In this document: piece by piece, positions 15,921 through 22,204 of the stretch
Numbering within the stretch: the stretch's first letter is position 1
How the letters are laid out: each line of letters opens with the position of its first letter
Assembly: GCA_002499905.1 (NCBI GenBank)
Contig: DANP01000027.1
Span: 36,551-72,849 of the forward strand
Source of the DNA: Methanolinea sp. UBA277
GTDB lineage: Archaea > Halobacteriota > Methanomicrobia > Methanomicrobiales > Methanospirillaceae
Length of the DNA: 36,299 bases
Reading direction: 5' to 3'
Program-made: the position numbers and the translations under genes
Notes under the pieces: generated by a model
Told to the model about the DNA's origin: nothing
The model's database searches: none
What the model saw: the letters and a program-made list of their open reading frames with translations, nothing else

Positions 15921-17185
15921 GCCAGTCCGACCTCATGGAGTATTTCCCAGAAATCGGGAAAAGACTTGCTGACGCACTCAGCCCCGGTAATAGTGATGCC
16001 CCCCACCGCAAGGCCGAGCACTGCCGCACTCATGGCGGTCCGGTGATCGTTTCCGGCAGCAATAACCCCGCCGTGGAGTGGTGCAGGGCGGATAACGACA
16101 GACCCGTCCTTCTCGCGGGCCGCATCGCCGCCAAGGGCCCGGATGACCTCCAGGATGGCCCGGATACGGTCGCTCTCCTTGTACTGCAGGTGGGAAATCC
16201 CGGTGAACCGGGAGGAAGAACGGGCGTGCGCGGCAACCATGCAGAGTGTCTGCACGATGTCGGGCGATGCGGACAAATCCCGCTCTGTCCCTTCAAGCCT
16301 GCCGTCGCTCTCCAGGGTCACGGCATCACCGGATGCCGACACCCGGCAGCCCATGTCCGCCAGGGCGTCCAGCAGGGCCCGGTCCCCCTGTACTGATGCG
16401 GGGACGAGGTTTTCGACCGTTGCCCTCCCTCCGCAGACCGCAGCCATGGCAAAGAAGTACGAGGCCGATGAGTAGTCACCCTCTATCCGGTATGTCCGTG
16501 CCCGGTAGTGTGCAGGGAGAACCCGGAACTGTTCGTAGCCGTGCCGTTGTACCGGCACACCGAACGAGGCCATGACGTCCGCTGTCACATCGAGGTATGA
16601 CAGGGAGACGGCCCCGGGCGGTATCTGCAGCTCCACTGCAGACCGGGCACAGGGAGCGGCAAGGAGGAGTGAGGAGGCAAACTGGCTGCTCACGCTGCTC
16701 TCGACGCAGACCTTCCCCCCGTTCAGCTCGCCCTCGATGAGGAGCGGTGGAAACCCATGGGCTTCAAGGTACCGGATTCTCCCCCCGATCCCGTTCAGGG
16801 CTGCAACCAGCCCTCCCACCGGACGTTCTTTCATACGGGCGCTCCCGGTCAGGATGACCGGGCACGGGCAGAGGAGAGCCACCGAGGTGAGGAGGCGGAA
16901 ACTGGTCCCCGAATCCCCCATCCGGAGTTCGGTGCGCTCACTGCAGTCCAGAACCCCGCCGGACCCGGTGACCTGGAGACGATCCCCTTCACGGTCGATC
17001 CGGATACCGAGCTTCCCAAGCCCCGCTGCCGTGATAGCCGTGTCCGTTGCATCGAGGGGATGCTCAAGGGTGCTCGTTCCGTCCGCCAGTGCTGCAGCAA
17101 TCAGGGCCCGGTGCGTATAGCTCTTGGAAGGCGGAGCCCGGACACGGATATCAATTGCTTCTGCCTTTTCCAGGGTCACATCCAT
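15917..17185 (-). CDS. aroA: 3-phosphoshikimate 1-carboxyvinyltransferase (EPSP synthase)
   Basis: AroA joins phosphoenolpyruvate to shikimate 3-phosphate. The 422-residue protein has the expected landmarks: PPSKSYTHRALIAAAL (18-33, with the substrate-binding Lys, Ser and Arg), GDSGTSFRLL (about 92-101), SSVSSQFASSLLLAAP (about 164-179), the catalytic Asp in SASPDIVQTL, and KESDRI (about 339). The ATG at 17185 overlaps the end of pheA by ten bases; a GTG six bases on would also fit. The longer ORF runs back through pheA and is not supported. Confidence 0.95.
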   Translation of the reverse strand: MDVTLEKAEAIDIRVRAPPSKSYTHRALIAAALADGTSTLEHPLDATDTAITAAGLGKLGIRIDREGDRLQVTGSGGVLDCSERTELRMGDSGTSFRLLTSVALLCPCPVILTGSARMKERPVGGLVAALNGIGGRIRYLEAHGFPPLLIEGELNGGKVCVESSVSSQFASSLLLAAPCARSAVELQIPPGAVSLSYLDVTADVMASFGVPVQRHGYEQFRVLPAHYRARTYRIEGDYSSASYFFAMAAVCGGRATVENLVPASVQGDRALLDALADMGCRVSASGDAVTLESDGRLEGTERDLSASPDIVQTLCMVAAHARSSSRFTGISHLQYKESDRIRAILEVIRALGGDAAREKDGSVVIRPAPLHGGVIAAGNDHRTAMSAAVLGLAVGGITITGAECVSKSFPDFWEILHEVGLA

Positions 17186-17973
17186 GCCGGCACCTTCAGT
17201 TCCCGGTAGCACCCGAGCTCCCGGAACCGCGCCTTCTCCCGCAGTGCCAGGAGGGCATCTTCCCACGCTGGTGTGTATTCGGTATCCATGAAGAAGATGT
17301 ACCTGCCCATTCCCCGTTTGGAGGGGCGCGACTCGATCCTCGTCAGGCTGATATTCCGGGTGGCAAAGATCCCCAGAAGCTCGTAGAGGAGGCCGGCGCG
17401 GTCCTTCTCAGGATCGACCAGGATGCTGCACTTTGTGCAGTCCCGCTCATCCCCCCGCTGGTTTGAGATCACCACGAACCGGGTAGTGTTCGATGGGTTG
17501 TTCTCCACATACTCCCTGATGACGGGGAGAATATGCAGCTCTGCTGTCATCCGTGAAACGATGGCTCCGGACTTCGGCGAACCAGTCATCGCCTCCGCGC
17601 TGGCAGCGTTGCTGCTGGTGTGAATCACCGGCACCCCCAGGTCATCGATGAACCTGCTGCACTGTTCATGGGTCTGCGGGTGGGCATAGAGCACCTCGAT
17701 TTCCTCCTGCGGGACCCTGGACACGAGGTGGTGGTGGACCGGCATGAACAGTTCGGCGGTTATGTAGACCGCATGCTGCAGGAGCCCGTCCAGGGTCGGG
17801 CCAACCCCGCCTGCCTCGCTGTTCTCGATCGGCACGATCCCATTGGAGACTCCTGCCTCGACCTGGGAGAAGATACCGGAGATGGTCGGGACCAGCGTGA
17901 CCGGGCCTGGAAAGACCCGGACAGCGAGTTCATGGGAGAATGTCCCCTCGGGGCCGAGAGCCAGGATCGTCAT
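17176..17973 (-). CDS. pheA: prephenate dehydratase
   Basis: PheA converts prephenate to phenylpyruvate on the way to phenylalanine. The 265-residue protein begins ILALGPEGTFSHELAVRV. The substrate-site stretches are IVPIENSEAGGVGPTLDGLL (about 46-65) and SNTTRFVVI with the TRF motif (about 160-168). A C-terminal ACT domain (about 178-255) contains ESRPSKRGMGRYIFFMD, the phenylalanine-binding region, so feedback inhibition by Phe is expected. There is no N-terminal chorismate mutase, unlike the E. coli P-protein. It overlaps tyrA by four bases and aroA by ten. Confidence 0.96.
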   Translation of the reverse strand: MTILALGPEGTFSHELAVRVFPGPVTLVPTISGIFSQVEAGVSNGIVPIENSEAGGVGPTLDGLLQHAVYITAELFMPVHHHLVSRVPQEEIEVLYAHPQTHEQCSRFIDDLGVPVIHTSSNAASAEAMTGSPKSGAIVSRMTAELHILPVIREYVENNPSNTTRFVVISNQRGDERDCTKCSILVDPEKDRAGLLYELLGIFATRNISLTRIESRPSKRGMGRYIFFMDTEYTPAWEDALLALREKARFRELGCYRELKVPAWM

Positions 17974-18794
17974 CGGTTCACCATCGCCCGGATCAGGAAA
18001 TCGGTTTCCTCAACCGCCTTCTCGCAGTAGGAGCCGAAATGCCGTGCATTCTTCCCGAACAGATCGCGGAACGCACCTGCATCCCCGGCAGAGACAATAT
18101 CCCTGAGCTCTGTCAGGGATTCTGCACATGCCGCAAGCACGGGCGGAACATACGGGTTCAGCCTGAGGATGTCGCTGTACAGGTCCGGGTCCTGGGAAAG
18201 GAGCCGTCCGACCAGTCCCATCTCGATCTGGTATACCGGGCTCATGAACGGTGCGGTCTCTTCCGGGGGCATGGAGAGCCGCCGCAGGGTGTCGGCCACA
18301 ATGAGGGTGACGCTGTGGGTCAGGCCCTGCACCAGCGCCATGACCCGGTCATGCTCTTCAGGAGTGGAGATGGTGATGGCGGCCCCTTCCCGCTCAAAGA
18401 TCGAGAGGAGGACATCGAGGGTCTCCCTGCTGCACCGCGCCGGGGTGACGATGATGGTCTGGCCCCGGAGTGAAGGGATTCCCGGCCCGAACATCGGGTG
18501 CATGCCGATCACCGATGCTTCTGACTCCATCATGGCCTTCACCGGTTCGATCTTCAGCGAGGTGAGGTCGCAGAAGACCTGGTCCGGAGAGAGGTGGGGT
18601 GCGATGTGGCTGATAACCTCCACCGTGTCCCGGATCGGCACAGAGACCATGATCAGGTCGCACTCCCCTGCCATTTCCCGGCAGGTCACCGGTGTTGTTC
18701 TCCCGCACACCCGGACCTCATGTCCCGCCCGTTCAAAGACCCCGGCAAAGAGCCGCCCCATCTTTCCGGTCCCGCCAATAATTCCGACGTTCAT
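17970..18794 (-). CDS. tyrA: prephenate dehydrogenase
   Basis: TyrA oxidatively decarboxylates prephenate to 4-hydroxyphenylpyruvate for tyrosine. The 274-residue protein starts with the NAD(P)-binding motif GIIGGTGKMGRLF (5-17), followed by VSVPIRDT (about 51-58) and the catalytic histidine in IGMHPMFGP (about 95-103). The helical C-terminal dimerisation domain includes HDRVMALVQGLTHSV. The length is that of a monofunctional enzyme, with no chorismate mutase or ACT domain. It starts five bases after the aroB' stop and overlaps pheA by four bases (ATGA). Confidence 0.93.
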   Translation of the reverse strand: MNVGIIGGTGKMGRLFAGVFERAGHEVRVCGRTTPVTCREMAGECDLIMVSVPIRDTVEVISHIAPHLSPDQVFCDLTSLKIEPVKAMMESEASVIGMHPMFGPGIPSLRGQTIIVTPARCSRETLDVLLSIFEREGAAITISTPEEHDRVMALVQGLTHSVTLIVADTLRRLSMPPEETAPFMSPVYQIEMGLVGRLLSQDPDLYSDILRLNPYVPPVLAACAESLTELRDIVSAGDAGAFRDLFGKNARHFGSYCEKAVEETDFLIRAMVNR

Positions 18795-18798
18795 CCTG

Positions 18799-19785
18799 TC
18801 ACTTCTCGATGATCGATTCCTTCACGGCAATCCCGAAGTGCCGTCCTGCCTGGAGCGCCCGCCCGAGTACCCTGTCACCCGGGGCGAGGGCAACAACCGA
18901 GATCGGGACTCCGTCTGCTCCGACAAGCCGTACGGTTTCGGCATTCTGGAGCACAAGGCTCGCTTTCACGCCGCCGGCCTCGGCCTCAACCAGCAGGAGC
19001 GGCCGCTGCTCGATTTTCACGCGACCGACACCGGCATCACGGAGCATACCCTCATGGGTGGCGACGAGCACATGGTCCCCGGCCGAGAGGTCGGACAGGT
19101 AGGCGGTCTTCTCCCCGGGAACCAGGGTATAGGCATGGACCGCGCCGGCGTTCACCCTGAACGGGCGGGGGCTGACATAGGGGTTCTCGAGGGTCTCTGC
19201 CTGGACGAGGAGGAGCGCGGAGGAGGTGTTTCCAACAAGGATCCCCTCGCCTTCTCCCAGCATGGAGCAGGTGTCAACGCAGACCCGGTCGCCCATCCCG
19301 ACCGGACGGACCGCGGTGACCGTGAACGGGACCAGTTCGGTCCTTCCCGTGCCGGCCCTGACCCGTGTGCCGATCTTCCGGATCAGCGCAGGGGTCGCGT
19401 CTTTCAGGAGAATCCCCCGTACCCCTCTCTCGAGCACGGTCAGGGCGATTTCGGCCTCCTCTTCGGATCGCACCACGGCTATGATCCGGTCAGAGATGGC
19501 CACCAGGTTCTCGAGCGGGATGACCCGCCAGTCACCGGTCTCCACCACCACGTACCCCTTCTTTGCCATGGCTTCTGCCTCTTCCATCCCTTCCGTGCCC
19601 CTGATGGTGACCTCGAAGACATCGGTCCCCCACCGGAGATCCCCGTCATCTGAGACCACCTTCATCCTGCCGAGCGCTTTCACCGGTGTGGCGGTTTCTG
19701 CAACGATCACATCGGCTCCGCTTTCAATGGCCGTGGTCGCGAGCTCTTTTCTCCAGGGGCGGATATCCACCCAGAACTCCTTCAT
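18799..19785 (-). CDS. 3-dehydroquinate synthase II (archaeal AroB')
   Basis: This archaeal enzyme makes 3-dehydroquinate by NAD-dependent oxidative deamination and cyclisation of 2-amino-3,7-dideoxy-D-threo-hept-6-ulosonate, replacing the DAHP-based AroB route. The 328-residue protein starts MKEFWVDIRPW, with the family stretches GVRGILLKDATP, DRVCVDTCSMLGEGEGILVG, RPFRVNAGAVHAYTL and GMLRDAGVGRVKIEQRP. The ATG at 19785 overlaps the stop of the upstream aldolase gene (ATGA), which supports this start over one two codons earlier. It sits directly after the aldolase pair that makes its substrate. Confidence 0.95.
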   Translation of the reverse strand: MKEFWVDIRPWRKELATTAIESGADVIVAETATPVKALGRMKVVSDDGDLRWGTDVFEVTIRGTEGMEEAEAMAKKGYVVVETGDWRVIPLENLVAISDRIIAVVRSEEEAEIALTVLERGVRGILLKDATPALIRKIGTRVRAGTGRTELVPFTVTAVRPVGMGDRVCVDTCSMLGEGEGILVGNTSSALLLVQAETLENPYVSPRPFRVNAGAVHAYTLVPGEKTAYLSDLSAGDHVLVATHEGMLRDAGVGRVKIEQRPLLLVEAEAGGVKASLVLQNAETVRLVGADGVPISVVALAPGDRVLGRALQAGRHFGIAVKESIIEK

Positions 19786-20567
19786 GAGCACTCCGCAAGG
19801 GCCCGTTCAGGGTCCCACCCGTCATGGACGACATGGCAGAGTGCTTTGACGAACGCTGTGGTATTCTTCCTCTGGAACGCATTCCTGCCCACGCAGACCC
19901 CGGCGCCGCCGGCGTTCACCGAGTCACGGATTGCCGCCAGGGTCTCGTGGTCCCCTGCCTTCTCCCCTCCGGCGATGAACACCGGGACCGAACAGGCCTT
20001 CACGATCTTTGAGAAGCTGACCGGATCACCGGTGTAGTTGGTCTTGATGAGGTCTGCACCGAGCTCCTCTGCGACACGGACACAGTGACCCACGGACTGG
20101 GGTGAGACCGGGTCGATCCCCTTTCCCCGCGGGTAGATCATCACCAGGAGGGGCATGCCCCACCGGTTGCAGTCCTTCACCACTACCGCGGCGTCCTCGA
20201 GCATCTTTGATTCGTTCGGGGCCCCGAGGTTGATGTGGATGGAGACGGCATCGGCACCCAGCGCCACCGCCTCTTCTACCGTGCAGACCAGCACCTTGTC
20301 GTTCGGGTCAGGGTTGAGTGAGGTGCTCCCGGAGAGATGGACGATCAGGCCGATGTCCCTCCCCCTTCTCCGGTGCCCCCGCTTCACGATCCCCTTATGG
20401 AGGACGATGGCATTCGCCCCCCCCTCGCTCACGTCCGATATCACCTGTGTCATGTCCTGGAGCCCCTCGATCTGGCCGAGGGTGAACCCGTGGTCCATGG
20501 GGACGATAACCGCCCTCCCGGTATTCCGGTCAACGATACGCTCTATCCGGATCTCTTTTCCAATCAT
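19782..20567 (-). CDS. class I aldolase of the DKFP/ADH-synthase family, paralog 2
   Basis: This 261-residue class I aldolase belongs to the DeoC/FbaB-type family that includes archaeal fructose-bisphosphate aldolase and 2-amino-3,7-dideoxy-D-threo-hept-6-ulosonate (ADH) synthase. It has IVPMDHG with Asp25, IHINLGAPNESKM, the YPRGKG tyrosine (Tyr145), and the Schiff-base Lys175 in GADLIKTNYTGDP. The C-terminal phosphate loop is GVCVGRNAFQ. It is similar along its whole length to the gene three bases upstream. In methanogens one family member supplies 6-deoxy-5-ketofructose 1-phosphate and another condenses it with aspartate semialdehyde; the tandem pair probably covers both steps. Which does which cannot be settled by eye; this copy, less like the M. 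jannaschii ADH synthase I remember, may be the FBP-aldolase type. Confidence 0.85.
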   Translation of the reverse strand: MIGKEIRIERIVDRNTGRAVIVPMDHGFTLGQIEGLQDMTQVISDVSEGGANAIVLHKGIVKRGHRRRGRDIGLIVHLSGSTSLNPDPNDKVLVCTVEEAVALGADAVSIHINLGAPNESKMLEDAAVVVKDCNRWGMPLLVMIYPRGKGIDPVSPQSVGHCVRVAEELGADLIKTNYTGDPVSFSKIVKACSVPVFIAGGEKAGDHETLAAIRDSVNAGGAGVCVGRNAFQRKNTTAFVKALCHVVHDGWDPERALAECS

Positions 20568-20570
20568 AGG

Positions 20571-21362
20571 TCATCCCTTCAGTAGCTCACATGCCTCTTC
20601 TGCGCTCCGGCCCTCATGAACGATGAGGGCTGCTGCCCTGATGAAACGGGCAGGGCTCTGGTGCTGGAAGGCGTTCCTCCCGATGGAGATGCCGGTGGCC
20701 CCCCCGGTCATGGCTCCTTCGATCAGCTCCAGGGTGGACCGGTCATCGGTCTTTGATCCACCCGCAACCACCACCGGGACCGGACAGCCCCGGGTGACGG
20801 CCCGGAAACTGTCCGGGTCACCGGTGTACACGGTCTTCACCATATCAGCCCCGAGTTCGGCGGCGACCCGGGCCGCCAGGGCAACATGTTCGGGGCTGTG
20901 CTCGTCAGCAATCTTTCTCCCCCGGGGGTACATCATGGCCAGGAGGGGCATGCCCCACTCCATGCAGGCGATCGCCACCTCCCCGAGATCGACAAGCATC
21001 CGGGCCTCGGAATCGGCGCCGATATTGATGTGTACTGATACTGCATCGGCACCCATCTTGAGCGCATTGGTCACCGAGTTGACCAGAACTTTCTCATTGG
21101 GATCCGGTCCGATGGCCGTGCTCGCCGAGAGGTGCAGGATCAGGCCTACGTCCCTCCCGCTCTTCCGGTGCCCGTGCAGGGCAAGTCCCACGTGGCCGAG
21201 CACCGCATTCGCTCCTCCTTCCGCGACCCGGTCGACAGCCTCTCCGAGATCGATCAGGCCTGCTATGGGCCCGTTCGTCACCCCGTGGTCCATGGGGACG
21301 ATGATGGTCTTCCGGGTGTTTCGATCGATGATGCGTTCCAGACGGATTTCTTTTCCTCTCAT
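20571..21362 (-). CDS. class I aldolase, paralog 1 (probable ADH synthase), first operon gene
   Basis: This 263-residue paralog has the same layout as its neighbour: IVPMDHGVTNGPIAGLID (21-38), VHINIGADSEARM, MMYPRGRK (Tyr145), Schiff-base Lys176 in GADMVKTVYTGDPDSF, VVVAGGSKTDD and GISIGRNAFQ. MDHGV-NGPI-GLID and the VVAGG region look closest to 2-amino-3,7-dideoxy-D-threo-hept-6-ulosonate synthase as I recall it from Methanocaldococcus, so I prefer that function with moderate confidence. The ATG at 21362 follows GGAGAG by seven bases; starts at 21380 and 21389 are also in frame. It is the first structural gene after a leader of about 200 nt, discussed under the leader features. Confidence 0.87.
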   Translation of the reverse strand: MRGKEIRLERIIDRNTRKTIIVPMDHGVTNGPIAGLIDLGEAVDRVAEGGANAVLGHVGLALHGHRKSGRDVGLILHLSASTAIGPDPNEKVLVNSVTNALKMGADAVSVHINIGADSEARMLVDLGEVAIACMEWGMPLLAMMYPRGRKIADEHSPEHVALAARVAAELGADMVKTVYTGDPDSFRAVTRGCPVPVVVAGGSKTDDRSTLELIEGAMTGGATGISIGRNAFQHQSPARFIRAAALIVHEGRSAEEACELLKG

Positions 21363-21416
21363 ACCAAAACTCTCCTCCATGCGCCGCATTCAGGGAATGT
21401 GCACACGGAATCAGGC

Positions 21417-21461
21417 AAAATAGCCAAAATAACTAAAATAAGCAGAATAGCTGAAAACAGC
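21417..21461 (-). promoter_or_regulatory. five 9-nt repeats forming phased U tracts in the aro leader
   Basis: On the plus strand the units are AAAATAGCC, AAAATAACT, AAAATAAGC, AGAATAGCT and GAAAACAGC, in strict 9-base register. In the leader RNA (minus strand) they give repeated UUUU or near-UUUU tracts each separated by five bases, directly after the hairpin at 21461-21516. Clustered U tracts are archaeal termination signals, so this is a candidate regulated terminator 55 bases before the first aro gene. The first unit in the RNA also forms a GCUG-UUUU-CAGC hairpin. Confidence 0.55.
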
Positions 21462-21516
21462 CACGGCTCCGCGGGTAACATTCCGAAGAACCGTTATGCA
21501 ACGTGCGTGAGCCGGG
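21461..21516 (-). promoter_or_regulatory. long stem-loop in the aro leader, with a rival pairing
   Basis: In the RNA, CCCGGCUC (21516-21509) pairs with GAGCCGUGG (21469-21461), giving six perfect pairs plus CC/GG around one bulged U. Inside the loop is a second hairpin (21495-21477) capped by a C(UUCG)G tetraloop. The GCUCAC of the 5' arm (21512-21507) can instead pair with GUGAGU in either leader-peptide repeat. UUGCAU (21501-21496) is the exact complement of the leader's first six bases, AUGCAA. The two states exclude each other, as in attenuators. Confidence 0.5.
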
Positions 21517-21564
21517 CTATGAGCGATAAAAACACTCACCGGTGAAAAAACACTCACCTTGCAT
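21517..21564 (-). CDS. 15-codon aromatic-rich leader peptide ORF of the aro operon
   Basis: The reading is MQGECFFTGECFYRS followed by TAG. It consists of two consecutive 18-base copies, GGTGAGTGTTTTTTCACC and GGTGAGTGTTTTTATCGC, encoding GECFFT and GECFYR. Each carries a pair of adjacent aromatic codons, and four of the 15 residues are Phe or Tyr. A minus-strand TATA box is centred 27 bases upstream of the ATG, so the mRNA should be leaderless and begin with this codon, as predicted for aroD. Its position before an operon for Phe and Tyr synthesis suggests a sensor of charged aromatic tRNA. Against this, the perfect palindrome TCACCGGTGA (21536-21545) at the repeat junction could be a protein operator, and the coding potential could then be accidental. 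Confidence 0.6.
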   Translation of the reverse strand: MQGECFFTGECFYRS

Positions 21565-21586
21565 ACTTACCAGTTTACCTGAGGTG

Positions 21587-21595
21587 CTATATAAA
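21587..21595 (-). promoter_or_regulatory. TATA box of the aromatic amino acid operon
   Basis: The minus strand reads TTTATATAG. It is centred at about 21591, 27 bases before the leader-peptide ATG, and lies just past the MBF1 terminator. This is the only convincing TATA element between that terminator and the first aldolase gene, so the operon mRNA should carry a leader of about 200 nt, unusually long here. Confidence 0.65.
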
Positions 21596-21623
21596 CTCAT
21601 GGACCTGTCCGCGGCCAGGCCGG

Positions 21624-21649
21624 AAAAAAGGGATTTCCCTGCAGGGGAA
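21624..21649 (-). terminator. hairpin and T-tract terminator of the MBF1 gene
   Basis: On the minus strand a TTCCC-GGGAA stem (21635-21649) directly follows the MBF1 stop and is succeeded by six T residues (21629-21624). It separates MBF1 transcription from the aro promoter downstream on the same strand. Confidence 0.65.
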
Positions 21650-22147
21650 TTATTTCTGGATTTTCTTGATGGAGATGACATCCCCGAGCGTCGGGACAAC
21701 CCTGCCGCCCTTCTTCTTTTCCGAAGTATCCTCGGTGGTATCGATCAGCCGGATATTCAGGGTCCGCTCCAGCCTGATCCGGAGATCGTCCTCCGGGATC
21801 AGGTCCCCCTTCTCGATCTTCTTGATCAGGAGCTCCTTCTCCTTGAGCTCCATGGCCAGGTCCTTCTGGCTCCATCCCCGCTCCATCCGGGCGGTCCGTA
21901 TTCTCTGCCCATAGTCATCGACTATCTCCCCCTCTATCAGGTCGAGGACATCACGCCGCCGGCGGACCGGGGCAGTGGCAGGGGCAGGCCTCCCGGCAAC
22001 CGGTTTTCCCCTTCCTTCCGCTTTCTTCGGCATCTGCACCTCGGTCCCATACTTCGCGCACTGGGCGCAGACCTCGAGCAGGGCTCCCTCGATCCTGACG
22101 GTCTTCGGCGGCCCCTGGATCCTGGCGCCACACAATTCACACTGCAT
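21650..22147 (-). CDS. archaeal multiprotein bridging factor 1 (MBF1) homolog
   Basis: This 165-residue protein has an N-terminal zinc ribbon (MQCELCGA at 1-8 and VCAQCAKYG near 30), a basic Pro- and Ala-rich linker, and a C-terminal helix-turn-helix (about 80-140) with the MBF1 hallmark GWSQKDLAMELKEKELLIKKIEKGDLIP split across its helices. Archaeal MBF1 has been linked to the ribosome and translation as well as to transcription; its exact role is unsettled. The ATG at 22147 is preceded by GAGGG four bases upstream. It is divergent from the first PAN gene, as aMBF1 and proteasome genes are in some archaea (from memory). Confidence 0.92.
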   Translation of the reverse strand: MQCELCGARIQGPPKTVRIEGALLEVCAQCAKYGTEVQMPKKAEGRGKPVAGRPAPATAPVRRRRDVLDLIEGEIVDDYGQRIRTARMERGWSQKDLAMELKEKELLIKKIEKGDLIPEDDLRIRLERTLNIRLIDTTEDTSEKKKGGRVVPTLGDVISIKKIQK

Positions 22148-22204
22148 ATTCCCTCGCAAACATCTTTATAGCCATTTTTCCCTATATAGTTATTGAGGAA
22201 AAAG
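22148..22204. promoter_or_regulatory. shared divergent promoter region of MBF1 and PAN-1
   Basis: Two AT elements, CTTTATAG (22164-22171) and CTATATAG (22182-22189), both read as TATA boxes on either strand. For PAN-1, the first gives a start near 22193 and a short leader with GAGG. For MBF1, the second gives a start near 22160 and a leader with GAGGG. The promoters therefore overlap, and binding at one may compete with the other. Confidence 0.5.

Noticed and set aside
18169..19653. 494-codon plus-strand ORF opposite tyrA and aroB'
   Set aside because: It is antisense to two overlapping operon genes with family motifs and has no promoter.
21417..21461. 9-base repeats considered as a CRISPR or transposon end
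   Set aside because: The units are contiguous with no spacers, far too short for CRISPR repeats, and there is no transposase or inverted terminal repeat nearby.
21517..21699. 60-codon minus-strand ORF that includes the leader peptide
   Set aside because: Its upstream part runs through the MBF1 terminator and the TATA box, so it would not be transcribed; only the last 15 codons are supported.
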